The translations under genes were made by a program, and so were the position numbers. From CAYTZN01 sp964442495 (GTDB lineage Bacteria > Pseudomonadota > Gammaproteobacteria > Legionellales > Legionellaceae): a stretch of DNA of 64,000 bases. The stretch lies in the NCBI GenBank assembly GCA_964442495.1, contig CAYTZN010000012.1, positions 1 through 64,000 on the forward strand, given 5' to 3'. Of this stretch, positions 8,189 through 17,361 are shown one piece after another (the stretch's first letter is position 1; every line of letters starts with the position of its first letter). The notes under the pieces were generated by a model that saw only the letters and a list, made by a program, of their open reading frames with translations, did not search any database and was not told the origin of the DNA.

Positions 8189-10627
8189 TTAGTCCAAAGG
8201 AGTGGGGAGCTCATCTGTAACAGACGCAAAGGTTTTCTTTTTCATCGATTCAAATGTAAATTCATCCACCTGCATCGCATCCCAACGCGCTTTTTCAACG
8301 GCAACTAGATCATTCATCTCTGATTGAGTTAGCTCGCCTTTACTGACTTTTTCAACCAATTTTTCCTTTAAGCTTCCTGCCGTATAGCGCTTTAGATCAT
8401 GGATTTTTTTATAAAGCGGCGCATGCTTAAGAATAAGTTGTAATGCATGCTCCATTTTATCAACAGCCTCCTTTGCATCACCACTTAAATAAATCGATTG
8501 AAGCACTTCCTCTCGATAAGCATTATTTTCCGTCATCAGGCTTGCCAATTGATGATCCAACTTATCACTTGGGTAGCGCATACTTTGCCCCCAAGGGAAA
8601 GCCAGGAGCCGAACCACAAAACCAAGCCCACGCGCTGGAAAATTTTTACAGAAAGCAATCATTGAATGCTGAGCATGGTACAAACAGTAGGTCACAGCCC
8701 ATTTAGCATGCAATTGCTGAGCGGATTGCTCATCATGCTGCTGACAGTGTCGAAGAGCGGCCATTGCCATGTATAAATAGGACATACCATCAGCAAGCCT
8801 GGCGGATAAACGTTCTTTGCGTTTTAAATCACCGCCTAAATAAATCAATGATAGATCCGCTAACCAAGAAAAAGCATAACTCAAGCGTGCCAAACGTTGA
8901 TACTCTCTATGTAGCGAGCTTTTGGGAGCCACAATCAACAAACCCCCAGTCCAGGCTGAACAAACGGTTTTTGCAAAATTTTGTAAAAAATAACAAACAT
9001 GTCGCCAAATTAACCCTCTAAAGGCGGGTTTATCTTGATTAGAAACAGCATAAAACTCCTGCCGTACAAACGGATGGCACGCCATGGAACCCTGTCCAAA
9101 TATCAATAAATTACGTGACATGATATTTGCGCCTTCTACCGTAATGGAAATAGGAATCCCTTGGTAGTAATTAGTCATATAATTGCGTGGCCCAACAACA
9201 ACCGTTCGCCCCGCATGCACGTCCATCGATGCATTTATCACGATACGCGCCAATTCCGTGTTGAAATATTTAGTAATTGCAGACGCCACAGACGGTTTTT
9301 TATGTTCATTTACAGCGGCAACCGTTAATAATCGGGTGGTATTTATAAGATAGTTTAACCCAGCAATTTCGGCTAACTTTTCTTCAATACCTTCAAATTG
9401 AGCAATTTCAACGCTGAATTGCCGACGAATCCGCGCAAATGCACCGGTAGTGATATAAGCCACCGAGGAAGATGCAGCCCCCAAGGCTGGTAAAGAAATA
9501 GAGCGACCAATAGAAAGGCACTCGACCAACATCTGCCAACCTTTACCGGCTTTTTCTTGCCCACCAATGATACTGCTAATAGGAACAAAAATATTTTCAC
9601 CACGAATGGTACCGTTCATAAAGGGCTGATCTGCAGGCAAATGGCGATTACCTATTTCTAAATGTTCTGTATCGCGAGGAATAAGCAAACAGGTAATACC
9701 CTCACTACCTTGCCCTTTAAGCAAACCCTCAGGGTCTTTAAGCTTAACGGCAAGACCTATCAGAGTAGCGACGGGTGATAATGTAATCCAGCGCTTGTTC
9801 AACGTCAGCATAAGGCCCAAAATGGACTTACCACCCACCTTCTTCATCACCACCAAGGCTTCAGATTTAATGGATGTCGCATCACTGCCTGCATCAGGTT
9901 CTGTTAAAGCAAAACAAGGAATATCTATACCTTTAGCAAGCCTTGGCAGATAGTGAGCTTTTTGCTCATCTGTTCCATAATGTTGAAGTAATTCACCTGG
10001 CCCTAGGGAGTTAGGCACCATCACAGTTACAGCTGCAACGCCTGAGCGACTAGCAATTTTCATTACCACATCAGAATGCGCACGTGCCGAAAACCCTTTG
10101 CCACCAAACTCTTTTGCAATGACTAAACCAAAAAATCCCTTTTCCTTCATAAATGCCCACACATTGGAGGGTAAATCGTGTGCCTGACTAATTTCCCATT
10201 CATTCAGCATTGAACAGAGTGCTTCTGTTTCATTATCAATAAAATGCTGCTCTTCTTGGGTAAGATCTGTTGAAATTGCGGATAGTTTTTCCCAATCGGG
10301 TGTACCTGTGAAGATATCTTTTTCTAACCACGTATCCCCTGCATTTAATGCTTCTTCTTCCGTTTTAGATAGCTTAGGAATAGATTTAATCGCACGTTGA
10401 AATAAAAAATCACTAATAATATTCCGAAGCACTTCTACCCGTAGAATTAAAACCACACCCAAAATAGATACCCAGAGAATAGTGCCTACAACCAAAGGAA
10501 ACCCTGTGTAATACGTGGCAATAGCTAAATAGACCACACTCCCTATTTCCCATATTCGCGGGCTCATTAAACGATAGAGCACGATTAGTGAAAATACTAA
10601 ATACAATAAGAACAAAACAATACCCAT
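8189..10627 (-). CDS. fadE: Acyl-CoA dehydrogenase FadE
   Basis: Catalyses the first step of fatty-acid beta-oxidation (acyl-CoA to trans-2-enoyl-CoA, FAD-dependent). Length (812 residues), two or three N-terminal hydrophobic segments (about 1-75) and the acyl-CoA dehydrogenase core (CFALTEPDAGSDATS, about residues 235-250) match the long FadE type rather than 380-residue enzymes. A C-terminal DUF1974-like helical extension follows. ATG 10627 is preferred to the upstream in-frame start at 10663 because GAAGGG precedes it and the membrane segment begins directly after it. It stands alone, divergent from the 10779 gene over a short AT-rich region. Confidence 0.94.
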   Translation of the reverse strand: MGIVLFLLYLVFSLIVLYRLMSPRIWEIGSVVYLAIATYYTGFPLVVGTILWVSILGVVLILRVEVLRNIISDFLFQRAIKSIPKLSKTEEEALNAGDTWLEKDIFTGTPDWEKLSAISTDLTQEEQHFIDNETEALCSMLNEWEISQAHDLPSNVWAFMKEKGFFGLVIAKEFGGKGFSARAHSDVVMKIASRSGVAAVTVMVPNSLGPGELLQHYGTDEQKAHYLPRLAKGIDIPCFALTEPDAGSDATSIKSEALVVMKKVGGKSILGLMLTLNKRWITLSPVATLIGLAVKLKDPEGLLKGQGSEGITCLLIPRDTEHLEIGNRHLPADQPFMNGTIRGENIFVPISSIIGGQEKAGKGWQMLVECLSIGRSISLPALGAASSSVAYITTGAFARIRRQFSVEIAQFEGIEEKLAEIAGLNYLINTTRLLTVAAVNEHKKPSVASAITKYFNTELARIVINASMDVHAGRTVVVGPRNYMTNYYQGIPISITVEGANIMSRNLLIFGQGSMACHPFVRQEFYAVSNQDKPAFRGLIWRHVCYFLQNFAKTVCSAWTGGLLIVAPKSSLHREYQRLARLSYAFSWLADLSLIYLGGDLKRKERLSARLADGMSYLYMAMAALRHCQQHDEQSAQQLHAKWAVTYCLYHAQHSMIAFCKNFPARGLGFVVRLLAFPWGQSMRYPSDKLDHQLASLMTENNAYREEVLQSIYLSGDAKEAVDKMEHALQLILKHAPLYKKIHDLKRYTAGSLKEKLVEKVSKGELTQSEMNDLVAVEKARWDAMQVDEFTFESMKKKTFASVTDELPTPLD

Positions 10628-10778
10628 GTTAATCCCTTCTTCGATATGTGTTAGCAAACGCACTAGACTGAGCTAAAAACGAATATTTGTCGAGATTTGA
10701 GCTGAATAAATTAATTAAAATAATTTATTCAATGCTTGCATTGATGTTCAGAATACCCTAGCGTTAAATTTTATAAAG

Positions 10779-11411
10779 ATGACTCTCATCATGAATAAGC
10801 GTTTTATTTGGAATTTTGAGCTTAACATAAACGCCCCGCCACATTTAGACATACCTGAAGCCATGGGTAGCGATGTGGGCCGATGGGAGTCGCGATTTTT
10901 TTGGCCAGAAAATAGCATCATTGTTTTAAATGGCTTAAACGAGCATTTTTTAGCCTTATCTCAATATCAAATAAAACACAGAGAAGATACCTACTATTTA
11001 ATCCCCAATACTGATTACAATATTAAAACACGCCGTGAACAACTTTTTTATAAGCCAATATTGACCCAAAAATCTGGCACAGTATCTTATGGAAAAAAAA
11101 TCAATCTGGAAGAACTTCCTCTCAACATGCATCTTCCCAACATAAAAGAAAAAGATGTGCAAACACTTATGACCCGTATTCGAAAGGAGGGGATTAAAAT
11201 CCACGTTGAGAAAGAAGCGTTAATTTATAAATTTGACACAACACCTCCGACTAAACTAGAAATAGCACGGCTTTGTGTCGCAGATAAAAACTACTATAGT
11301 GCAAGTATCGAATCCCATTCCATGGTATTAGTAGAATCATTGAGTAAACAAATAATCCCACATGGAATGGCCTCTGACTATGTTCAATTTCTTAGAAACA
11401 TATCAAAATAA
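10779..11411 (+). CDS. Hypothetical protein, possibly CYTH-like
   Basis: This is a 210-residue cytosolic-looking protein with no signal or membrane helix. Its layout is an early WESRFFWPE stretch, a middle REDTYYLIP stretch followed by KTRREQLFYKP, and a late SASIESHSMV strand. It recalls CYTH-like (triphosphate tunnel) proteins, which alternate charged residues along beta strands, but this is a weak impression from memory. An ATG four codons downstream (10791) is an alternative start, since neither has a clear ribosome site. It is 20 bp upstream of the chrA-like gene, so co-transcription is plausible. Confidence 0.6.
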   Translation: MTLIMNKRFIWNFELNINAPPHLDIPEAMGSDVGRWESRFFWPENSIIVLNGLNEHFLALSQYQIKHREDTYYLIPNTDYNIKTRREQLFYKPILTQKSGTVSYGKKINLEELPLNMHLPNIKEKDVQTLMTRIRKEGIKIHVEKEALIYKFDTTPPTKLEIARLCVADKNYYSASIESHSMVLVESLSKQIIPHGMASDYVQFLRNISK

Positions 11412-11431
11412 CAAAAGTTGGCTAACTATTC

Positions 11432-11977
11432 GTGCCTAAGGCGGCTATGCAAACACTTTTCTCTATCATGTATAGTTTTGGAAAAATTGGTTTTATTTCA
11501 CTAGGCGGTGGAAATTCCATGTTAAAGCTATTGGAATATGAAGCCGTCAGCTATCGGCATTGGATAGGACAAGAAGAATTTATTAACATGGTGGGCAGTA
11601 GTTTTTTATTTCCGGGATTAACCGCGGTCAAACTTGCTGCTCTAATTGGCTATAAAGCTGCGGGAATGCTTGGTTTGATAGTGGCAGTCCTCTGCCTAAA
11701 TTTACCAGGTTTAATATTAGCCCTTTTTGGTTATAAATGGTTAACCAGTAATAATGGCCCCATGACCCATAAAATCATGGTTTCAGTCCAGTATGGGTCT
11801 TTAGCACTGCTTGCTGCAGCCTCTTACTCCATTGCTGAGGGCGTAGTGGCAACTTATTATTCGTTGCCATTGGTATTGGCTTGTGTATGTTTTTTCTTGG
11901 CCCTTGCCTTCCTACAGTTATCCCCCTTCTGGGGATTTATTGGCTTTATTGGCATATGTTTTTTTCTAGTGCGATAA
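11432..11977 (+). CDS. Single-domain chromate-transporter (ChrA/CHR family) protein
   Basis: Short-chain member of the CHR family (181 residues, five or six hydrophobic segments). The N-terminal family pattern is present: FGKIGFISLGGGNSML, then EYEAV and FPGLTAVKLAALIGYK. The start is GTG 11432; ATG 11447 is an in-frame alternative. Short CHR proteins are normally encoded as adjacent N- and C-domain pairs, whereas here the next gene is ppk1 and the preceding one is unrelated. The lone domain may homodimerise or be a relic. Chromate as the real substrate is unproven; many CHR proteins have unknown physiological substrates. Confidence 0.8.
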   Translation: MPKAAMQTLFSIMYSFGKIGFISLGGGNSMLKLLEYEAVSYRHWIGQEEFINMVGSSFLFPGLTAVKLAALIGYKAAGMLGLIVAVLCLNLPGLILALFGYKWLTSNNGPMTHKIMVSVQYGSLALLAAASYSIAEGVVATYYSLPLVLACVCFFLALAFLQLSPFWGFIGFIGICFFLVR

Positions 11978-12044
11978 ACAGGACTATCAACTTGTCTTAG
12001 GGTAATGATTTACCTTAAATAAAGGATTTTTTTGGGAGCCAAAT

Positions 12045-14144
12045 GTGACAACTTCACTGGACTGTTCAACTTATTATATTAACCGCGAGTTCACGGCGTT
12101 AGCCTTTAATGAACGGGTTCTCCAATTAGCTAAAGACGAGCGAGTACCGCTGCTCGAGCGCATGCGTTATTTATGTATCTGTAGCAGTAATTTAGACGAG
12201 TTTTTTGAAATTCGGGTTGCGGGCTTACGGGAAAAAATTGCTATTTCCTCACCAAAATTAAGCATTGATGGCCTCTCTGCAGAGGAAGTACTAAGTCAAC
12301 TGAGTAAAAAAACTCATTTGTTGATCGACGAACTTTATACCATTTTCAATACAAAGCTGTTACCCGCGTTGCAAAAAGAAAACATCCATTTTTATGATGC
12401 TGAAGAGTGGACTGATGACATTCATTTGTGGGCCAAACATTATTTCAAAAACGAGGTATTGCCCATTGTTAGCCCTATTGCTCTTGACCTAGCTCATCCT
12501 TTTCCTCGCTTATTTAACAAGAGTTTGAATTTTATCGTGTCGCTAAGCGGTACAGACGCATTTGACCGCAACATTAATTATGCGGTTATCCATGCCCCCC
12601 GCTCCTTGCCCCGTATTATCCATCTGCCCTCGGAGCTGTGTGATGAGGGAAGCCATTTTGTATATTTATCTTCTATTATCAAAACACACATTCACCGCCT
12701 TTTCCCAGGCATGGAAATCGATGGGGTCTATGCGTTTAGATTAACCCGTAACAGTGATTTATTTTTGCGCGATGAAGAAGTAGAAGATTTAGCCGCGGCA
12801 GTGCAACGGGAACTTTTTTCTCGTCACTATGGCCATGTGGTGCGTCTTGAGATTGAAAAAAACTGCCCTGAAACCATTACAGATTTTCTATTACAAAAAT
12901 ACCATTTGCGTCATGAAGACGTCTACTACTGTGACGGCCCTGTTAATCTGCAACGTTATCTAAGCGCCATTAATAAAATAAAACGTCCCGATTTAAATTA
13001 TCCCGCGTTTACACCGCAATTCCCAATGTCTCCCAAGTATAAACAAAACTTATTTGCCATTTTAGATGAACAAGATATTTTGCTTCACCATCCATTTCAA
13101 AGCTTTGAAGTAGTAATTGATTTCGTACGCCAAGCAGCGGCGGATCCAAACGTGCTCGCCATTAAACAAACCCTCTATCGTACTCATTTTAATTCGATTA
13201 TGGTTCAGGCCTTGGTTGAAGCCGCGCGCTCGGGCAAAGAAGTAACTGCAGTGATTGAGCTGAGGGCCCGATTTGACGAAGAATCAAATTTAAAACTGGC
13301 AAACCGTTTAAATGAGGCCGGGGTATTAGTCCTTTATGGCGTCGTAGGCTTTAAAACCCACGCAAAAATGACGTTGGTTGTTCGTCGCGTGCATGGGAAA
13401 TTAAAACGATACGTGCATTTAGGTACCGGAAATTATCACGAACAAACCGCCAAACTTTACACTGACTTAGGGTTGCTGACCGCACATCCCACCATTACCG
13501 CAGACACACAAATTATTTTTCAGCAACTGACAGGCCTTGGCAAGACCATTAAACTCAAAGAGTTATCCCATTCACCGTTTACCTTGCAGAAAGTATTACT
13601 CCAATTGATTGAACAATGCTGTGCTGCTGCCGCAAATGGTGAAGATACGCAGATCATGATTAAAGTAAACGGTTTAACTGACCTTACAATGATACAAGCA
13701 CTCTATATCGCGTCCCAAGCTGGCGTTAAAATTAGTCTTATCGTTCGAGGGGTATGCTGCCTCAGACCCGGAATCCCCGGGGTGTCTGAGAACATTAGGG
13801 TGGTATCTATTGTTGGGCGCTTCCTCGAACACCATCGCGTTTATTATTTTAAACACGGCAATCATGAGCACTATTATTGCTCAAGTGCAGACCTTATGGA
13901 GCGTAATTTATACACGCGTATCGAAGTCATGTTCCCCATTCTGAATGAGGGCTGCCGTAAGCGGATTAAACAGGAAATTTTTAAAAATTACTTAAAAGAT
14001 AATCGTGACACATGGGAAATGCAGAGCGATGGCACCTATAAGCCCATGAGAAATGGTAAGCATAGCGCCCAGGAAAAATTATTGACCCTTTATTGTGAAA
14101 CGATTTTTCCACCGTCTATCGAGCCACGTGATTATCGTCGCTGA
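12045..14144 (+). CDS. ppk1: Polyphosphate kinase 1
   Basis: Reversibly polymerises the gamma-phosphate of ATP into inorganic polyphosphate. The 699-residue protein shows the four-domain PPK1 layout. The N-terminal helical domain contains SSNLDEFFEIRVAGL (about 48-61). The phosphohistidine motif GFKTHAKM has His439, followed by HLGTGNYHEQTAKLYTDLGLL, and the second catalytic domain has EHHRVYYF. The start is ATG-like GTG at 12045. A TTGTCT / TAAATA pair with 18 bp spacing lies just upstream, overlapping a small GGTAA/TTACC inverted repeat. It is monocistronic, convergent with epmB. Confidence 0.95.
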   Translation: MTTSLDCSTYYINREFTALAFNERVLQLAKDERVPLLERMRYLCICSSNLDEFFEIRVAGLREKIAISSPKLSIDGLSAEEVLSQLSKKTHLLIDELYTIFNTKLLPALQKENIHFYDAEEWTDDIHLWAKHYFKNEVLPIVSPIALDLAHPFPRLFNKSLNFIVSLSGTDAFDRNINYAVIHAPRSLPRIIHLPSELCDEGSHFVYLSSIIKTHIHRLFPGMEIDGVYAFRLTRNSDLFLRDEEVEDLAAAVQRELFSRHYGHVVRLEIEKNCPETITDFLLQKYHLRHEDVYYCDGPVNLQRYLSAINKIKRPDLNYPAFTPQFPMSPKYKQNLFAILDEQDILLHHPFQSFEVVIDFVRQAAADPNVLAIKQTLYRTHFNSIMVQALVEAARSGKEVTAVIELRARFDEESNLKLANRLNEAGVLVLYGVVGFKTHAKMTLVVRRVHGKLKRYVHLGTGNYHEQTAKLYTDLGLLTAHPTITADTQIIFQQLTGLGKTIKLKELSHSPFTLQKVLLQLIEQCCAAAANGEDTQIMIKVNGLTDLTMIQALYIASQAGVKISLIVRGVCCLRPGIPGVSENIRVVSIVGRFLEHHRVYYFKHGNHEHYYCSSADLMERNLYTRIEVMFPILNEGCRKRIKQEIFKNYLKDNRDTWEMQSDGTYKPMRNGKHSAQEKLLTLYCETIFPPSIEPRDYRR

Positions 14145-14201
14145 TTACCCTTTAACCATGAGCCGAGAGCTTTAGGATATTTAAAACCAAATTAACAGCC
14201 C

Positions 14202-15185
14202 CTACACAACGATCGTTTTATGTTGTTTACCGGCTTCTTCACGGGCAAGGCGTGGTACTAAGTAACCGGGCAATAAAGCTTGCAACTCGTGAAAAATAAT
14301 CAGTGCCCGCTCTTCAGACACATCGAAATGAGCGGCGCCCTTCACTTTATCCAATAAATGCAAATAGTACGGCAAAACACCACAAACAAATAAGCGCTCA
14401 CTTAAGGCCGCTAAAACAGTTGCCTTATCATTAACACCTGCAAGTAGAACAGATTGATTTAGCAAATGACAACCCACTTGGCGAAGAGCACGACAAGCCT
14501 CTAAGACATGATTATCTAACTCTTGTGCATGATTACTGTGTATGATGACAACCGGGGTTAACCTACACGTAGCCAATAACTCAGTAAAACGCGGAGTTAT
14601 TCTTTCCGGTAAAACCACAGGGATACGAGTATGAATACGTAACGTTCTAAGATGCGGTATCTCCGCTAACTGTGAAAATAACGATTGGAGCGCCGTGTCT
14701 GTGGCCATTAAGGGGTCGCCCCCACTTAAAATGACTTCATGAATGTCGGGGTCATTTGCTATGTAATCAAGAACCGGAAGCCACCCTTTTCGACCAGGGT
14801 TATTTTCTTGATACGGAAAATGACGCCGAAAACAATAGCGACAATTGACAGCACAAGCACCCGCTATTGTCAGTAACACCCGCCCTTGGTATTTATGAAT
14901 CAGCCCACTCAAGGGGTTGCTGGTCATTTCTTCCAAGGGATCAGCCACAAAACCATCAACGGTATTTAACTCTTGCTCTACAGCTAAGACTTGCAATAAC
15001 AAAGGGTCAAAACGATTTCCTGGCTCCATCCTGGCCGCAAAGCCACGAGGAACACGGGTTTTAAATTGAATTTCAGCGTCTTTTGTTGTTAAATCGACAG
15101 GTAATTGAAGAAAAGCTAACAAATCAGCTGCCGATGAAAAGCCTTGGGCCAAATTTTTTTGCCAAGAAGGCATTGATTCTCGCAT
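14202..15185 (-). CDS. epmB: EF-P beta-lysylation protein (lysine 2,3-aminomutase type)
   Basis: Radical-SAM, PLP-dependent aminomutase that makes (R)-beta-lysine for attachment to elongation factor P. The 327-residue protein carries the CxxxCxxC [4Fe-4S] motif (Cys111, Cys115, Cys118) in GACAVNCRYCFRR, then HEVILSGGDPLM, and HxHTRIPVV-type substrate segments. It lies divergent to efp across 71 bp, which identifies it as EpmB rather than a catabolic lysine aminomutase. The partner ligase EpmA is not in the window. Confidence 0.93.
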   Translation of the reverse strand: MRESMPSWQKNLAQGFSSAADLLAFLQLPVDLTTKDAEIQFKTRVPRGFAARMEPGNRFDPLLLQVLAVEQELNTVDGFVADPLEEMTSNPLSGLIHKYQGRVLLTIAGACAVNCRYCFRRHFPYQENNPGRKGWLPVLDYIANDPDIHEVILSGGDPLMATDTALQSLFSQLAEIPHLRTLRIHTRIPVVLPERITPRFTELLATCRLTPVVIIHSNHAQELDNHVLEACRALRQVGCHLLNQSVLLAGVNDKATVLAALSERLFVCGVLPYYLHLLDKVKGAAHFDVSEERALIIFHELQALLPGYLVPRLAREEAGKQHKTIVV

Positions 15186-15256
15186 TCAGTATACAGAATT
15201 GATAAACTGCACGGACTTTAACGAAATTGTAACAAAATCTCAACCATGGAGCACTG

Positions 15257-15826
15257 ATGGCTACATATAGCACCAATGAATTTAAAAATGGCTTAAAAAT
15301 AATGATTGATAATGCACCATGTAATATTGTTGATTGTGAATTTGTTAAACCTGGAAAAGGCCAAGCATTTACCCGCGTAAAAGTAAGAAACCTTCTTACC
15401 GGTCGCGTTGTTGAGCGAACCTATAAAGCCCATGAAACATTCCCTTCAGCCGATGTGGTGGACGTGGAAATGCAATACCTCTATAACGATGGTGAGCTTT
15501 GGCACTTTATGGTCACCGACACATTTGAACAATACGCCGCAAGCCCTAAGTCAGTTGAAGAGGCAGCTCAGTGGCTTAAAGAACAAGACATGTGCATTGT
15601 AACGTTATGGAACAATGAGCCCTTATTAGTAATGCCACCTACATTTGTGATATTGACCATTGTAGAAACAGATCCAGGGCTTAAAGGTGATACCTCAGGT
15701 GGCGGTGGCAAACCTGCAACATTAGATACGGGCGCCGTTGTTCGCGTTCCTCTTTTTGTGCAAACCGGTGAACTCATTAAAATCGACACTAGAAAAGGCG
15801 AATACGTATCCCGCGCTAAAGAATAA
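15257..15826 (+). CDS. efp: Elongation factor P
   Basis: Binds between the P and E sites of stalled ribosomes and promotes peptide bonds at polyproline stretches. It is 189 residues with the normal three beta domains: KOW-like at about 1-65, a middle OB at about 66-125 and a C-terminal OB ending in TRKGEYVSRAKE. The modified lysine is present as Lys34 in the KPGKGQAF loop, consistent with beta-lysylation by the divergent epmB. It is followed by a strong intrinsic terminator, so it is monocistronic. Confidence 0.97.
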   Translation: MATYSTNEFKNGLKIMIDNAPCNIVDCEFVKPGKGQAFTRVKVRNLLTGRVVERTYKAHETFPSADVVDVEMQYLYNDGELWHFMVTDTFEQYAASPKSVEEAAQWLKEQDMCIVTLWNNEPLLVMPPTFVILTIVETDPGLKGDTSGGGGKPATLDTGAVVRVPLFVQTGELIKIDTRKGEYVSRAKE

Positions 15827-15832
15827 TCAAAG

Positions 15833-15872
15833 AAGGGGATGAGTGAAAAAATTTACTCATCCCCTTGTTTTT
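15833..15872 (+). terminator. Intrinsic terminator of efp
   Basis: A 12 bp perfect stem (AAGGGGATGAGT at 15833-15844 with ACTCATCCCCTT at 15855-15866) encloses a 10-base A/T loop and is followed by GTTTTT. It starts 7 bp after the efp stop. The opposite strand also has a modest T-rich flank, so it may also stop transcripts from the convergent gene ending at 15874. Confidence 0.93.
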
Positions 15873-15873
15873 A

Positions 15874-16167
15874 TCATCGTCGACCATAACCATGATAACC
15901 ACCATAACGCCCACCACCCCATCCATAACGAGAACCACCAGCCCAGTAATTATTCCTGTATTTAGGTAAGTAATCATAACGTGATTCCCAGTAGGAAGGC
16001 GTATAGCTACCATAAGTACCATCCCCTACATAACCCGCATACCCTATAGAGTATGTATTGTAATATCCAGGACTATAGGGACCACCAGTATCTGCTGTGT
16101 CCACCGCGCAACTACTCATTAATGTGGCAGAAGAAACAATACAAAGAGCCAACATTGTTTTTTTCAT
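15874..16167 (-). CDS. Small exported Tyr/Gly-rich protein
   Basis: This 97-residue protein has an N-terminal signal peptide (basic MKKT, hydrophobic core) ending at MSSC (Cys20), a degenerate lipobox, so it may be a lipoprotein. The mature part is dominated by Gly, Tyr and Ser, with GGSRYGWGGGRYGGYHG near the C-terminus. Such sequences are usually disordered or surface-associated. No enzymatic motif is visible. Convergent with efp, with the terminator between them. The start is supported by the signal peptide. Confidence 0.75.
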   Translation of the reverse strand: MKKTMLALCIVSSATLMSSCAVDTADTGGPYSPGYYNTYSIGYAGYVGDGTYGSYTPSYWESRYDYLPKYRNNYWAGGSRYGWGGGRYGGYHGYGRR

Positions 16168-16237
16168 GAACGCTTCCTTGCATACATTATGTATATAAAT
16201 TATGCGTCATGATTTCATATTTCGCAAATGCGGCCTG

Positions 16238-16933
16238 TTAAGCGTGTTTTAACATGGTGATTTGTGCGGCCAATTGGTCGTAGCCTGCCTCAACATTAAT
16301 ATAATCAGCCCCCGCCAAATAAACGGACAAAGACCCATCATCGGTAACATTTAATGCTTGCCAGATGCTATTAAATTTTCTCAAACGACGATAATCTTTC
16401 CGTTGGGTCACCAAATAAAAATTACGATAATAGCCCGGGGTCCGAATATTCAGGGCTTGGGCATCTGCCGCAAGATTTTGTCCTGGAAAATAATTTTTAA
16501 GTGAATAATCGTTATTGTTATGAACCGCAATGATTTTACCTTTAGGCAAAAGCACTTTTATCTTTTGCGCTAATTTTTTCACTTCTCGATGAGCCTCTGG
16601 GGTATACGGGCCAAATTGATAAAGCGATTTTTTTATCCCTACATCTGTAAAAATACGATTTGGATCAAATTCATAGCGTTTATGATGCAAATGAAAAACA
16701 ACATTGCGTGAGCCTGAGTGAACCAAGGTTAAAACACTTCCACCTTGATGTTTAACCACGGCATTTGCAGCTTTTAAGGCCGTTTTTTCATTTTGATGCA
16801 AGTGAACAAATGCAGGGCCATTTCCATGAAATTGCTGTTTCACAATGACCACGGCGTCCCCCAGTCTCACTGAGTATTGATGAGCATGGAGTGGGTGCAA
16901 GCCAATCAACAACAAAAGAAAACGCCATATCAT
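16238..16933 (-). CDS. Exported protein of unknown function, possible hydrolase
   Basis: This 231-residue protein has a signal peptide cleaved near LHAHQ. The mature part contains HLHQNEKTALKAAN, then a conserved-looking FDPNRIFTDVGI segment and HNNNDYSLKNYF. The spacing of His and Glu/Asn in HQNE followed by a later HNNN is reminiscent of metal-dependent amidase or carboxypeptidase-like folds, but I cannot name the family. It is probably periplasmic. It is 70 bp upstream of the Tyr/Gly-rich gene in the same direction, so the two exported proteins may be co-transcribed. Confidence 0.72.
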   Translation of the reverse strand: MIWRFLLLLIGLHPLHAHQYSVRLGDAVVIVKQQFHGNGPAFVHLHQNEKTALKAANAVVKHQGGSVLTLVHSGSRNVVFHLHHKRYEFDPNRIFTDVGIKKSLYQFGPYTPEAHREVKKLAQKIKVLLPKGKIIAVHNNNDYSLKNYFPGQNLAADAQALNIRTPGYYRNFYLVTQRKDYRRLRKFNSIWQALNVTDDGSLSVYLAGADYINVEAGYDQLAAQITMLKHA

Positions 16934-17361
16934 GATAGATTTTTACCATTAAGATTAATTTTTATGCATTTTATAGGGATTTTGATAGAACTGCAAAGAA
17001 AATTTTTATCCGTCGTGCGTAATAGGCTTTTCGTGAGCAAGAAGAAGAGGCAGTCATTTCTTGCGTATCTGAGCCGTCAATAAACGTTCAGAGCGGTGAT
17101 TTTATGAAATGTAATTAGGTTTATCTGCTGATGCAAACTGACACACATACAATTCAAACGAATCTCCTAATTGGCATTGTCATTTTGGTTCAGCCAAGTC
17201 AATAACTGCCTATATGTATAATAATAGACCATAAAAGACGGGCCAGAGTCATTAACGGGTTGAATTCAAAGCTCACTGTCACGAAGTACAAGAGTAAATG
17301 ATGCACAGTATGGTAAAACTGTATTATAATCAATGACGAATGCATCAGCATAAAAAAACCG
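16934..17361. other. 428 bp gap without a convincing gene
   Basis: Divergent spacer between the exported protein and sulP. A 68-codon plus-strand frame begins inside the neighbouring gene and ends at 17083, but it looks like random coding. No RNA gene or repeat was recognised. The only clear signal is the promoter-like pair at 17302-17330. Confidence 0.6.
17302..17330 (+). promoter_or_regulatory. Candidate sigma-70 promoter of sulP
   Basis: TGCACA (17302-17307, 4 of 6 matches to consensus) and a perfect TATAAT (17325-17330) are separated by 17 bp. The -10 lies 31 bp before the sulP start codon. Confidence 0.45.

Noticed and set aside
16877..17083. 68-codon plus-strand frame between the exported protein and sulP
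   Set aside because: It starts inside the neighbouring gene on the other strand, and its product is basic with no pattern.
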